Below, piece by piece: positions 20,968 to 33,598 of a DNA stretch of 64,000 nucleotides. Position numbers and translations under genes: made by a program. The DNA is taken from the NCBI GenBank assembly GCA_963675135.1, contig OY776125.1, positions 28,010,565-28,074,564 of the forward strand, written 5' to 3'. Position 1 is the first letter of the stretch, and every line of letters starts with the position of its first letter. The notes under the pieces are model-generated. The model ran no database searches. It worked only from the letters and a program-made list of their open reading frames with translations, and had not been told where the DNA came from. The DNA is from Galeopsis tetrahit (Eukaryota > Streptophyta > Magnoliopsida > Lamiales > Lamiaceae).

Positions 20968-23900
20968 TTATTCAAAAGTCATATGCATCGGATCAACAAA
21001 CGATTCAACGATTCTTGCTCGCATCGTGCTTGCTGCCAGTTTCCCGAATTCACCCGATTGCGGCTCTTCACCCTTATAAATACATTCTATCTCCTTGCAA
21101 ACAATCACACCGCAGTCCAACGAATCAGATCCCTGTCTCCAACTCTCAGCTGGAGTTGGGTATTTCAATGACATTTTCAGAAAGGGATGATTATGCTGCT
21201 TTGCTTTAAACAAACTGACCAATCTTGCATCTATAAACTTCACCTATAATAATTTGACAACAATAAACAAACAAACAGAAAATATTATTAAAATGCTAAA
21301 TACAATGCCATCAACTACACAATTCAGGAAAAAAACTAACATTCGAAAAACTTACAACATTTAATGACTCTGTCATGCATGTATCTTCATGAGCTTTTGT
21401 TCTTGGCGGAAGAGAGTTATAAAATGTCCATTCCCTTGTTGTCACATCAAGTTTTAACAGTGTCCAGTGGTCAACAACTTTTGAACCACTTGATGAACCC
21501 ATTTCACTTACATTGATTGGGAATAAAAAGATGCTTTTATCTAAGCTGTCCTCAATCACCTTTTCTACCAGGGAGTAGAAAGACTTCTGCTTGGAAACAC
21601 TACGATTTGTAATCATTGCCTACAAAATAAATTATAACAATAAACTTATAGATAATATTTAAATTACTCTTACAAAACGATTATATTCATAAACCAGTAA
21701 AAGTATTTTGCAGAATACCCAGCATGTAGCAGTAAACACCCTCACACGTCTAGACTCTGGCCTCGTTGTGAAAAGAACAGATCGTAACATATCAGCCCAT
21801 GCATTGATCACCTATAATTATGCAAAATATTATCATATAAAAGTACAAACAAACTTAAAAATGTATATACTGTATCCTGTAGTACGATAGAGTCATGCAA
21901 AATGTTTACCTGACTAGTAATTCTTCCATTGTTTAGAACAACATCTGTACCGAAATGTTGGCTAGTGGTATATCAGCGTGCCAAACAATGCAACTGTCAT
22001 ATGCAGAACTTTATCAATACAATATATATAGACAAAATCAGGAAAAAGCATCAGATATAAATATAAATAATTATAAAAGAAGTAGGCACTAAGTACTCTT
22101 TACTTACTGTGGACCATTATTCTTTAGCTCTGAGAATATCTGTTCTCTAACATATGCAGAAGACTTCCTAACAGCTGCCAATTTATTGTTGAAAGGGTAC
22201 TTAACAACTCCTTTTGGTTTGTTATCCACCACTAAATTCTTCGACGCATCATCATCGGAATCATTGATTTCATGGACAAAAGCAAGTTCTTTCGTAGGGG
22301 GTTGAGGGGATACTGTTATAGCTTTCCTGTCATCAGTTATGGTTCTTCCCTTAATCCTATTCACTAATGAACTTGCAGATGGCCACTTGTTCCTCTTCTG
22401 CACTACACGTGTAGGTGTCTTCTCGCAAGCCTCTAATATTTCATCATTCAAATCAACAACTATCTTTCCCTTATCAACAAATTGTTCATCGGTATCTTGC
22501 TCTGCATAATTGTCAATGTTAGCTTGAATAATATCATCTTCAATCAATGATTTCGAACACAATTCAGAAGTGACTTCTAGATTCTTGCTCAATTGCTGAT
22601 TTTCAGCTTTCAGACCTATGATGACTTCGTCTTTAGTTTTCATCTGGTGATCAAACTTTGCACTCTCATCTTCAAGCTTCTTTCTCATATTAATCAACTC
22701 AGAAGCAGATTCTTCAATCCTTTTGGCATACTCATCCTTTTCTGTCCTCAACTTAATAATTTCTCCATCATTTTCCATCAATTCTTTATCACAATGTACC
22801 CTCACATCTAGAATCTGTTTCTGCAGAATTCCTATTTGAGACAAATAATTATCAAGCAATTTAGACTGATTAACCTCAATGACAGGTGACTTCCTCGCCT
22901 CATTGGAATTCATGTTCACAACACCATTATTTGCAGCCTTATCCTTCACATTGCCATCCACACCCGCATTCTCACTGTCGATTAAGTCCATCCCAGCAGC
23001 TTCATGATTAACTTCCTTACAAACTTTCAAAACTGGATCCTCACTGTCGATTAAGTCCACCCCAGCAGGTAAATCTTTGTCAAATCCAATATCGAACGTT
23101 GGGCATTCAACCGTGAAACTCTCCTTTGATTTTGAACTGGACCCAACCTCGAACAATTTTGTTGATGAACCCTGGAAAATACCACTCTGCCTTGCACCAA
23201 CATTTAACTCTGTCTGCATTTCATTCCCCCCAGTATCACTACCTGATGACACCTTCCCATCTGTTGCAGGCGTTCCACTTCCTCCTAACCTTGAGCTTGT
23301 TTCTGCGCATCTGAAACGACGAACTTCTGAAAGCTGCTCCTTTTCATCAGTTGTAGGTTTAGGTTCTTCTGTGAAAACCTATATTCCAAAAAAATATAGG
23401 CACAACTTAAGTATACAATGATAATGTACAATAAAGAATAAGCTATGTTTAACAAATACTAACCTTTGTTTTGCGAGTCAGTTTATCAGTTAAGATTGCA
23501 ACATGCACTTTATTTGTATCCCATTTGAGGAAACGAGGAAATGTAGATGGATTGATTGGTTTAACAATCCTTGTATGCTCGCATAACCAGAACTAAAAAA
23601 ATTTAAATAAGTTAAACATTGTCTAAAGTATTGAAAATGAATAATTGCAATAAATGTACCGGCAACAACATAGCACAACCACCGGACTTCAACTGCTTGC
23701 TTCTCTTAAGTTGACTCTTCAATCGGTCAACTATAAAAGTACTCCAGTCGTATCTGCAAATGTCTGAGAAGTTCTCAAGGTAATGTGTCAAATGCCAAGG
23801 TACAGCTGAGCTCCGAACTGGACATAGAAGAGCAACCAGCATATAACAACAAACTAATCTTGCCACATCGCGACACGATTCATCGTACTGCAATCTCACA

Positions 23901-25263
23901 ACCTCCTTCAACTTTAATAGGACCGGAAGTTTATACAAAGACTGATATTGTCTTGGTTTTGCTCGTATATCATTGCCAAAACATCGCATTACCCATGCAG
24001 GATGCTGGTAATCATCCACTCGTTGCCTGATGTCATCTACTCCACAACTAATTCTAAAAATAAGTTCTGCATCATGCTTCGATAAGGCTACCCTAGTTCC
24101 TCCGATTACAAAACTTTTTGTCTCAAAGTCAAACCTTCTAACAATCTCAACGATGTCACTCTCGAATTTCAGACATCTCTTCTTTAATGAGGGACTAACA
24201 TTGAGGCAAACAGAGTTGAACAGAAGCCAGAATGGAGTTTTCTTCAGATGTACTATATGCTGCTCGGTGAATTGAATTCCCTTCAAATCTTTGATAGTTG
24301 TCCTCAGATTTGACCTATAATAGGTCTCGCTGAAGTCGACTTCTACTCCAGCTGAAACAGGAAATATGTTTTTATATAAAAAATGACTTTATATGCATAT
24401 CATACTCTGCAACTGTATTTGTTCTGCAGTATTACCAAAACAGTTTTGAGGCTCTATTGCTTGGACCTGTTTTTCCTTCCTCGCATGCTTTCGAACCCTT
24501 TCATAGCTCTCTGTATCAGTTTCTGCACATTCAAACACACTTATTGTATTACTACAGGAAACCGTATGTGTAAATTAAGAAACTTTATAAATAACTGTAT
24601 ATATCTTAATCTTTTAAGAAACAAACAAAATATAATTCAGTGTTACTATTATAAAATCCAATGTTTATCAATTACCTTCCGATTCAGACGAGCTATCTTT
24701 TCTTCTCCTATGTTTACTGCCACCATCACTCTCAAAATCTATACATTCAAGAAAAATATTGTGAGTATTAAGAAGTTTGTCTGCTAACAATTGATTGCAT
24801 ATTGTGATAAGCAAGTTGTAAAAACTACTACTAGTAATACAATCTGTTTAATTGCATATCATTTTTGCATAACCTGAATTTGATATTACATGAGAACCCC
24901 TTGACAGAAGTTTGTCTGCAGAAGATTGATTTTACATAAGCAACGAAATCACAAAACTAGACAAATTACACTAACACAAATGCAGTGACATTGTACATAA
25001 ACCTTTACGCTTTTCTTCTTTCTTTTCTTCCCTCCTACGCTTTTCCGAAGATCCTGTTAATAAATAGGAATAGTAATTGGATCTGAATCACTGTTTCCAA
25101 ATATCATCATCATCTCTTTCTTAAGCTACTAAAATTTGTAAGTTGTTAAATTACCTCTTGTTTCTACACGCCGTACGCTGTCATCAACAACTTTCTTTTG
25201 TTTCCCACTCCCCCTGCTTGATCCTTCACCCAAACGATCAGCTGGTTTTCTACTTCTTGCCAT
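20968..25263 (-). CDS. ULP1-like (C48) SUMO protease-like protein, 12 exons, open frame
   Basis: Proposed exons (plus coordinates, 5' to 3' on minus): 25155-25263, 25003-25053, 24898-24915, 24676-24738, 24436-24522, 23660-24351, 23464-23592, 22108-23378, 21910-21961, 21719-21811, 21356-21619, 20968-21243. They sum to 3105 bases, 1034 residues with no stop, with matching phases and GT-AG ends. Start MARSRKPADRLGE gives a basic, probably nuclear N terminus. Exon 6 holds a domain (FVIGGTRVALSKHDAEL, then IFRISCGVDD) like the N-terminal region of plant transposon-borne ULP1 proteins. Residues about 557-655 are a coiled coil. The C-terminal protease has His about 906 (VDHWTLL), Gln about 980 (RQGSDSLDCGV) and Cys about 987. 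The acidic triad position is Asn about 923 (FYNSL) rather than Asp. Family role: SUMO processing or deconjugation. The 18-base exon 3 and the splice choices near 22000 are the least certain. Confidence 0.72.
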
Positions 25264-26520
25264 CTTTACAAATAAAATAATACATACCTGTGTAAGTACA
25301 CTGAGGCAAAACATCTAATGCTTCTATGCACTGTTTAATTCATACTCCTACTTCACTAAAATAATACTACAAAATATTCAGTCCATAGTACACATATTTG
25401 TAAAAAAATCACCCATTATTTCATATATCTCAGCAGCCCAAACAAATTCTGTTCTTTTTCCACAAAAAAATGAATTTCATTGTTTCTATCACCAAAATCA
25501 TTTAATAAAACATGGGTTATATCCTTCGTAAGTTAATGTTATGCACTTTTTAACTGAAAATTTTGCACATAAACCCTACCAAACAACACATGCAGTTTAC
25601 CCACTATGAAATCCATCTTTTCGAGTATCGTCTACAACAAATACTTCTAACTCGGGTTTGATTATAACTATTTACGAAACATTATTCACCACAAAACCAT
25701 TAACATAAAACATGCAGATGATCCCATACCTTATTCGGTTAATCGTCCTCCTCGTCGCCGGAAAATGGAAGGATGAAACAATCACTTGAACTTAATGCAC
25801 AGTGCAGAATTCTTGAAGCTGAAGTAAGTGAAACCAATTAATGTGCCTACCTACTTTTTAGGAAAATTTTAAACCTTTGGAAGGTGCTGAAACTTCTCGT
25901 TTTTCGAAATTCTCTCTTAATCGGATAATTATGGTATTTAATTGACTTTTGAATTCCTATTAAATATCCGATTTGTTTGAAAGCAATGGAAGGGTATAAA
26001 CGTCTCAAAAATTTTAATTTGATGCTATTAGACAAGAAATTATGTTGTAGGTTTTATTAGACAAAACTAGGAGTGAAATGGTCTTATTAATTATTTACCC
26101 TTATTTTTACTATTGTTATCTGCTCCCGATCATTTTATGAGTTAACTCCTAAATCATTTCTTTATGCCACAATTTTCTGCACCTGTTCATTTTATGAAAT
26201 CATCCTAAATCATTTCTTTTTATCACAGTTATCTCCACCCTCTTATTTTATATTTTATGAGTTCACTCCTAAAATATGTTTTTAAAAAGAGCTAGTCTTT
26301 TGTGAGACCGTCTCGAATCTCATTTCGTGGGACGAGCCTTATTTTGACCCACCAATCTACAAACACATAAATGCCATCTGCATTTCAAAAAGCCACTACA
26401 GTTTCATGCGTCAGGCCCACACGGCCACACCAACATTTGGGTTAACAGCCCACTGCCCCCAATGTGATTATTAAAAAAAGATTAGTATTTTTTTATAAAT
26501 TAAAAGATCAAATAAAATTA
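25264..26520. other. ULP1-like gene upstream region and flanking repeats
   Basis: This is the 5' UTR and promoter side of the ULP1-like gene, AT-rich, with a short GC-richer patch (CCTCCTCGTCGCCGG) at about 25747. At 26122-26285 about three degenerate 54-bp units contain TTCATTTTATGA and CTAAATCATTT. A dispersed-repeat word, TTTGTGAGACCGTCTCGAAT, occurs at about 26298. No further gene is seen. Confidence 0.5.
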
Positions 26521-27671
26521 GGGTCTGACTATTTACACCTCCATTTCGATTTAGAACACTCCCCCGATTGATGCACATACCCTGAAATATGCCAGGATGG
26601 ATGCACCCCCTTAAATTATTTTAAATACCCTTTTATCTAAAAAAAACCATTTACCAAACACACACTCCCTCCAACCCTAATTTCTCTCTTTCTCTTTCCC
26701 CTTCAATTCTCTTTCCCCTTCCACCTTCCCCACCCTTCCCTTCCATTCCAGCCGTCGCATGTGCCAGCTCCACCTCCCACCGCCTCTCCTGCCCCACCTC
26801 ACTACTGCCCTGCCGCTGCCATCCCCTGCCGCTCTCCCCTCCTCTGTTAAAAAAAAAAACAGAAGCAGCGCTGCGGACGCGACCGCCACCCCCACCCGTC
26901 TAGCGTCGCGGCCGCCTGCCACCGCACTTCTCCTCTTTTTTTCTTTTTTTTTCCGTCGCCCCAACTCCCTCTCCGCCGACGGCCACCCACCCAATACACC
27001 ACCGTTGGCCTCCCCACGCAAGACGCCGCCCTCCCAAACCCGATCTGGCGGCGGCAGCTCCACCGGTGGCCTCCCCTAGGTTTGATTTTTTATTTTTTTT
27101 TATATTTCGACCACTTTAGGTCGACCAAAATACACACTCGTCGACAACAATTTGTCGACGAGTGTGTATTTTGGTCGACCTAAAGTTGTCAAAAATTTTC
27201 AATTTTTTTTTTCGACCTACAAATGTCGACCATATTCACTCTCGTCGACACAGGGTATCGACGAGAGTTTATATGTTCGACATTACACTGTCGATTTTTT
27301 TAAGATTTAAAAAAAAATTCGACCAAACTTAGGTCAACCATATACACCGTCGTCGACAAATCAGTGTCAACCATATTCACTCTCGTCGACACTGGTTTGT
27401 CGAAATTTTTTTTAAAAAAAATTGTAATTTTTCTAAGTTTTGAATTTTTTTTTGTTTGTTTGTTGTGTATGGTGATATTTTGTTGTTGGTTGGTGGCGGC
27501 GGCGGCGGCTGGGTAAAACTTAGGTTTAGGGTTTAAAGGTGAAGGAGGGGTGCATTTAGTGGTGTAATATGACTTAAAGAGTATTTTTGATTTTTTACAT
27601 TATTATTATTATATTATTTAACTGATAGAAAAAGTGTTCTAAACCGAAATGGAGGTGTAAATAGTCCACCC
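26521..27671. mobile_element. MULE-like element 1 (1151 bp) with GC-rich captured-looking segment
   Basis: The termini are inverted repeats with the core GACTATTTACACCTCCATTT (left from 26521, right ending 27671). The flanks are ATAAAATTA (26512-26520) and ATAAAATAA (27672-27680), an 8/9 match to a 9-bp target duplication as in MULEs. The interior has a CT/GC-rich, Pro/Ser-coding stretch (26680-27080) with no recognisable domain and a hairpin-rich TCGAC segment (27100-27420). It shares termini and internal order (reversed) with the element at 34221-35368. No transposase, so non-autonomous. Confidence 0.85.
27114..27185. repeat. Perfect 33-bp inverted repeat with 6-base loop
   Basis: The arms start CTTTAGGTCGACCAAAATAC and run 33 bases, then the loop ACAATT, then the exact reverse complement. 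Weaker hairpins of the same TCGAC type follow at 27216-27400. It is internal to MULE-like element 1, and a degenerate relative lies in the element at 34221. Confidence 0.95.
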
Positions 27672-28594
27672 ATAAAATAAAGTATAAAATGTAGTTATAT
27701 TTTTTGTAAGGACAAGTATAGTTCTTCTAGAAAAATAAAATAAGGTAAAGTAAATATTTTTATTAAAAATAAAATAGAAATAATATTTTATGTAATTATT
27801 AATTGAACTGATATCTTATTAATTAAATATCACCATTTATTTATATTTATCACTTTTAATTTGAACATTATCACTTTTTAAAAATATTAATAATTTTTTT
27901 TTAAATATTAATAATTTTATCAATTAAAAAGTGACAACAATTAACTCAAAATTAAAACAATTAGTAAATATACTAATGGTCACTAACATATAATCTCATT
28001 CATTAATAATCATATCCTGTAACATATAATCTCCTTTAATTTATTAACTTAGATTTAAAAAGTGATAATGTTTAAATAAAAAGTGATAATCACTTTTAAC
28101 AAAAATATTATCACTTTTTAACTAAATTTTTATCACTTTTTAAATAATAATATTCTTTTAAGTGTGAGGATGGACAATTATCCTAAGAAAAAAAGTGATA
28201 ATTATTACTTAAATTATAATTATTCTTGTATCACTTTTTTTAATAATAATATTTTTTAATTGTAAAAATTATCATCACTTTTGTCACTTCTTGAATAGGA
28301 ATAATTATATTAAGTAAAAAATGATTACAATTAACTCTGAAAACTAATACCATTAATTAATAATTATACTCCATCCGTTCCACAATTGTTTGTACACTTA
28401 CTTTATTTGTCTGTCTCATAATTGTTTGTATACCCATAAAAGAAAACTCTCTAATAAATCTCACCCTTAAAATATTCACATATTTACATAAAATGACATT
28501 ACTTTTACCCTCTTTCCCATTTTATTAACTTAGATTTGAAAAGTGACAAAGTTTATATAAAAAAGACAATGTTTAAGTAAAAAGTGATAGTCAC
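27672..28594. other. Very AT-rich region with AAAAGTGATAA / TTATCACTTTTT words
   Basis: No gene. The word ATCACTTTTTAA and its complement occur many times, suggesting a decayed repeat. A truncated Stowaway-like MITE lies at about 28371-28515 (CTCCATCCGTTCCACAATTG). The region continues after the solo LTR at 29887. Confidence 0.6.
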
Positions 28595-29886
28595 TGTTGG
28601 GATATGAATCCTAGAACAAATCCTAATTGGTGATTAAAAAGATAAAAGATGAAGTTTTGATAAGCCAAAAGTAGTTTGAATATTTTCTAAGTGTTGACTG
28701 ATCTAGTCTAGTTAAGAAAAAGTCATCTTGAACAGACCAGTAGAGTTCACATAAAAGACAAGTATTATTAAAAGATAAGTACGAATTATAAGTACTTCAT
28801 ATGTGTTATTAATCATAATGTTTAGTTTGTTACTGGGCTATTTAAAGATGTATAGAAGCTCATGTTTTACGATTTATATTTGATGTATAGATTCTTAAGT
28901 TGACTAAGCTATGTTATAAAGCTTAATGTAATGTAATAGTCTTGTTAGGATTAGATAATAGGACTAGATTAGTTCTTGATGAAATTTGAAGAAGAAGTCT
29001 ACTGCACAAGACAAGTAGAAGACGAAGTCTACTACTGGAAAACAAGACAGGTGTGCGAGACTACAAGACAAGACGAGAAGACCTAATGAGTTAGTTACAA
29101 AAGCACGTATGAAGATAAAGACTAAAGAGTTAGTTAGAAATAACTAATTAACTGAAGAAACGCGTGGATGGATAAGAAGAATCGGTTATCAGTTAGTTTT
29201 CAAGAAAAGTTGGTTACACAACTGAAAGTTCTTGAATTGGAAGCTTATAAATACCGTGAGGTATTTATTCATTAGAGACTACTGAAAAACTACTGAAGCA
29301 TTGATATTCTACATTCAAGTAAAGCAAATACTCTCAGAGATTGAAGTTCAGAAAGAAGCCAGAAGACGTGAAGAACAAGAAGGCTACTACTGAAGACAGA
29401 GAAGTTTACTTTTTGATTTTGTTATCAAGCTGCTAGTTACCTGTAAAATAGCTAGTTAGATCAAAGAGGCACTTGATAGTGTTTTCGAGAAGATCTAAGT
29501 CTTATTTCTTGGGACATAAAGCTACAAGAACACATTATTCCATTGGACGAGTTAATAAGAATATCACAACTGGGTTTGTGAGAGTGGATGTAGACAAGTT
29601 GTCGAACCACTATAAATCTTATGTTTGATTTACTTTACTGTTTTGTTTGTTGTTTAATTGATTAACTGTTTGATTAATTGAATTACATATCTGAACAAGA
29701 CTAGTTGAGTATACATAGATCAGAGTTCTCGAAATAAGTTGAGTATAAACTAGAATTGGGCTCATTGGTATATTCTGATTTCCGCATTGTACTTTGATAT
29801 ATCGAAAGATTTTTGAAAAGTCTATTCACCCCCCTCTAGACATTTTCACTAGCTTACTCGTTATTAAACTCAACTTGGGACCTACA
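28595..29886. mobile_element. Solo LTR of a Ty1-copia-like retrotransposon (1292 bp)
   Basis: It begins TGTTGGGATATG and ends GGGACCTACA (TG...CA) and is flanked by a perfect 5-bp target duplication GTCAC (28590-28594 and 29887-29891). The 3' part contains TTCACCCCCCTCTAGAC, common near plant copia LTR ends. No internal region or second LTR is present, so it is the product of LTR-LTR recombination. Orientation is likely plus. Confidence 0.9.
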
Positions 29887-30210
29887 GTCACTTTTAATAA
29901 AAATATTATCACTTTTTAACTAAATTTTTATCATTTTTAATAACATATATTCTTTCAAGTAAAAATGACCATTAACTTAAAAGGTTAATGTAATTTTTTT
30001 TTATCAGTAAAAATTAAAGTTAATGTAATTAGTAAAGAACTAAAATAACTATGCCTACACAAGACTTGGTCATAAAAAGTTCACCTATCATTGGTAGGTA
30101 AATGGTATGTATCATTTTTTTAATTAATATTTTTAATAAAAAAATAAGTTTTAATCAGTCTATTAAAGAAAAACAATAAATTTACGTTAAAAAAAAAAGG
30201 AAAAAAACTA
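29887..30210. other. Continuation of the AT-rich region, no gene
   Basis: The same TATCACTTTTT words continue on the far side of the solo LTR, confirming that the LTR split a pre-existing repeat. Confidence 0.6.
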
Positions 30211-31502
30211 CTCCCTCCGTCTTGTAAAATTTTGCTCAGACCAATTTTTGGGTCCACAAAGTATACGTTTATTCTATTTAAATAGTTAACTTTTGAGTAT
30301 TCCACAAAGAAAAACAATAAATTTTTGAGGAATTTTTTTTTTTGGTCCTGTAAGTTTAGAATATTCCAAAATAAATCCTTTAAGTTTCAACTTTACAAAA
30401 TACGTCCTTTAAGTTTTAATTCAGTCCTTTTTTATCCAATTTCAATCCTTTATCTTTGAAAACCCTTAAATTTATTCAAATAAAATTAGGCTTGACGTAC
30501 ATTTTAAATTGACAACGTATTTATAAATCAAAACTTCATTTCAACCAAATAATAATACACTGTAAATTTTGAAATTTAAAAAATAAAATTGATTTGTTTA
30601 TAATTTTAAAAGGCATATTCTTTTATTCATCAACAAAATAAGTTGTGGTATTCATTTCGTCTTTGCACATCATCATCATCGAACTTTTTTTTGGAAATTT
30701 TTATTTGTGTTGACAGGTTTTTCAGGAAAAATCGAAGCCCATCATCATCATCGAACTTTCTTTTGGAAATTTTTATTTGTGTTTGCAGGCTTTTCAGGAA
30801 AAATCGAAGATAAAAAATACAGAAAATATATTTAAATAAGAAAAGATGTGTATTATCTTTAATTTAATTAAATATATTAATAAGATTATTTATTTTAAAT
30901 TATAATTTCCTGAGTGATGATTTGACACGATAACTCACTAATCTGGTCTATATAAATATATGGGTACAAATAATAGTAGTGTAAAATTTGAAATTTAAAA
31001 AAATATATATTGATCTATATATAATTCTAAAAAATGAAAAAGTTATAAAAACACACAACAAATATAAGTTTTGTACCCTAAAATAAAATAAAAATATTGA
31101 AATGAAATTTTGTTCCATATAAATACGTTGTCAATTAAAAATTGATTGTAGGCCTAATGTTATTTGAATAAATTTAATTAAGTTTAATTCATTGAGTTTT
31201 TTTTAATTATTTTAATTAATTTTAATTGTTTTCAAAGATAAAGGATTAAAATTGAATAAAAAAAGGACTAAATTGAAACATAAATGACATATTTTATAAA
31301 GTTAAAACTTAAAGGATTTATTTTGGATTGTCTTAAACTTATAGGACCAAAACAAATAATTCCTCACTTTATTAACAAGATTGAGTATCTACCAACAATA
31401 TTTTTTACTTGTTGTCCCACATATATTTTTTATAATTAAAATATGATTTTTTGAAAAACACATATAAAATGAAGTGAGCAAAATTTTATTGGATAGAGGG
31501 AG
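30211..31502. mobile_element. Stowaway-like MITE interrupted by a nested element
   Basis: The left end CTCCCTCCGTCTTGTAAAAT follows TA; the right end GGATAGAGGGAG precedes TA (31503-31504). Next to the TIRs both arms carry TTTTGCTCA or its complement. The interior is occupied by a second element at 30327-31365. Confidence 0.75.
30327..31365. mobile_element. Nested MITE-like element with about 140-bp inverted termini
   Basis: The left terminus starts GAGGAATT and carries TTTGGTCCTGTAAGTTTAGA. The right terminus is the approximate reverse complement, ending TTCCTC. The inverted arms can be followed for about 140 bases at roughly 85-90% identity. No convincing target duplication was found, so the class (MULE-like MITE) is tentative; it resembles the element at 53933-55035. 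Confidence 0.7.
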
Positions 31503-33346
31503 TACAACACTACAAGAAACAGGGGGAATAGCGATGAAAATTTTGCGACAAATCTAAATTTCATCGCTAAAAATAATTTTTAGCAACGAAATAAAAAATT
31601 TCGTCGCTAAATTCTTAGATTTAATATTTACAACAAAAATTATATATTTCATCGCTATATTAGCAACAAATTGCTTCATTTCGTTGTTAATAATCAAAAT
31701 AGCAATGAAAATTATATTTCGTCACTAATATTTTGAAACGAAATAGAAATTTACGTCGCTAAATTTTTAGATTTAATATTTGCAACAAAATTTATATATT
31801 TCATCGCTATATTAGCAACAATTTCTTCATTTTGTTGTTAATAATCAAAACAGCAATGAAAATTATATTTCGTCGCTAATATTTTGCAATGAAATAGAAA
31901 TTTTCGTGGCTAATTTCTTGAAATTAATTTTTGCAACAAAATTTATATATTTCATCGCTACATTAGCAACATTTTGCTTCATTCTGTTGTTAATAATCAA
32001 AACAGCAATGAAAATTATATTTCGTCGCTAATATTTTGCGATGAAATAGAAATTTTAGTGGCTAATTACTTGAAATTAATTTTTGCAACAAAATTTATAT
32101 ATTTCATCGCTATATTAGCAACAAATTGCTTCATTTTGTTGTTAATAATCAAAACATCAATGAAAATTATATTTTGTCGCTAATATTTTGCGATGAAATA
32201 AAAAATTTCGTGGCTAATTTCTTGAAATTAATTTTTGCAACAAAATTTATATATTTCATCGCTATATATATTAGCAACAAATTGCTTCATTTTGTTGTTA
32301 ATAATCAGAACAACAATGAAAATTATATTTCGTCACTAATATTTTGCGATGAAATAGAAATTTTCGTGGCTAATTTATTGAAATTAATTTTTGCGATGAA
32401 ATTACAATATTTCATCGCTATACTAGAAACAAATTGCTTCATTTTGTTGGTAATAATCAGAACAACAACGAAAATTATATTTCGTCGCTAATATTTTAGC
32501 GACAAAGTTGAAATTTGTATGACTAATTTTGTGGATTTAATATTTGCGAGAAAATTAAAATATTTCATCACCTTATTAGGAAAATAATATTTTATTGTTA
32601 ATAATCAGAACAATAATAAAAATTCTATTTCGTCTCTAATATTTTAGTGATAAAATATAAATTTTCATGTTTAATTCTCATGAATTAAAAATGGTTGTCG
32701 TTTAAACATAATAAATGAAAAAAGTTTGAGTGCATGCATAGTGTGAAATAATAGAGACGATTCTATCACTATCATGTTTGAAATATAATATGATCAATAT
32801 AATTTCATTTACACTCATTAATTTGACATATTAAGTTTTTTGTTTGATTTATTTTGGGGTATAATTTCTTGATTTCATTATATATATTTTGTTTTATATT
32901 TTTCTATTTTCTTGATTTCATTAATTATTTGTTGTTGTTTCCACTGAGGATGAGGGAAGAGTACTACTTCAACTATACATATTAAATCAAGAAAATCGGT
33001 TTAAATGTTTAATAATTCTCCAAAATTTTGTGTCTTATATAAATTAGTTTGAATGTTTATAAAAATATTTATAAATATGAAGATGCAAATGAAAATGGAT
33101 ATAAAGATGAGATGATGATGAATGGATGTAATATTTATTATTTTTTTGGAATTGTTAAAGTAACATTGATTTTTTATAATTGAAATTGTTTTAAAAATTA
33201 CAATATATATATATATATATATATAATTGTTACAAGTTAAAAATTAATCAATTAATATATGTGAAATAAATTAATTAAATGAGTAAAATTAACTAAATTA
33301 GTAACAATTAAATACATATATAATTAATATTAAAAACTGAACTAAA

Positions 33347-33419
33347 GAGTTGTTTGCCCGAGTGGTGGACACCCATAGCTGGGTGCCCATCCACCCGGGA
33401 TCGATTCCCACAAACACCA
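33347..33419 (+). repeat. tRNA-like sequence, possible SINE remnant
   Basis: It has an A-box-like TTGCCCGAGTGG (from about 33354) and a B-box-like GGGATCGATTCCC. The ends GTTGTTTG and CAAACACC can pair as an acceptor-like stem (7 of 8). The T stem pairs poorly, so it is not called a functional tRNA gene. It lies inside the CACTA element. Confidence 0.45.
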
Positions 33420-33440
33420 AATAAATACTCATTTAAATAA

Positions 33441-33598
33441 AATGGGGAGGGGTATGCGGATTGGGTGCGGGTCGGTTGGGTTGGGTGTGGGTCGGTTGGG
33501 TTGGGTGCGGGTGTGGGTCGGTTAGGTCGGTTGGGTGTGGGTGCGGTTGGGTCGGGTTGGGTTGGGTGCGGGTCGGGTTGGTCGAGTGCGGAAGTGGG
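33441..33598. repeat. G/T-rich minisatellite
   Basis: Variants of GGGTTGGGTGCGGGTCGGTT repeat in tandem with irregular length. The Pro/Thr-rich open frames on the opposite strand are artefacts of this repeat. Confidence 0.85.

Larger units (their letters stand above)
13391..26285. mobile_element. Probable large Mutator-like element with transposase, F-box and ULP1-like cargo
   Basis: A decayed MuDR-type transposase (plus strand), two F-box pseudogenes (plus) and a ULP1-like protease gene (minus) lie together with no unrelated gene between them. Plant MULEs that carry ULP1-like genes are known, including non-TIR types in Arabidopsis and melon, which makes transposase plus ULP1-like gene a recognised pairing. 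Two F-box genes in addition is unusual. A related 45-55 bp sequence occurs in the same orientation at 13391-13436 (once) and 26122-26285 (about three degenerate units). I found no terminal inverted repeat and no target duplication, so the borders are approximate and single-element status is inferred. Confidence 0.5.

Noticed and set aside
26759..27079. Pro/Ser-rich open frame as a gene
   Set aside because: It is a low-complexity frame in a GC-rich segment inside a non-autonomous MULE-like element, with overlapping frames on both strands and no domain.
31974..32491. Two similar frames as a tandem gene pair
   Set aside because: They arise from the 155-bp repeats of the CACTA element and have no ATG-based coding logic or domain.
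33347..33419. Functional tRNA gene
   Set aside because: A-box-like and B-box-like words exist, but the T stem pairs poorly and no good anticodon arm is seen.
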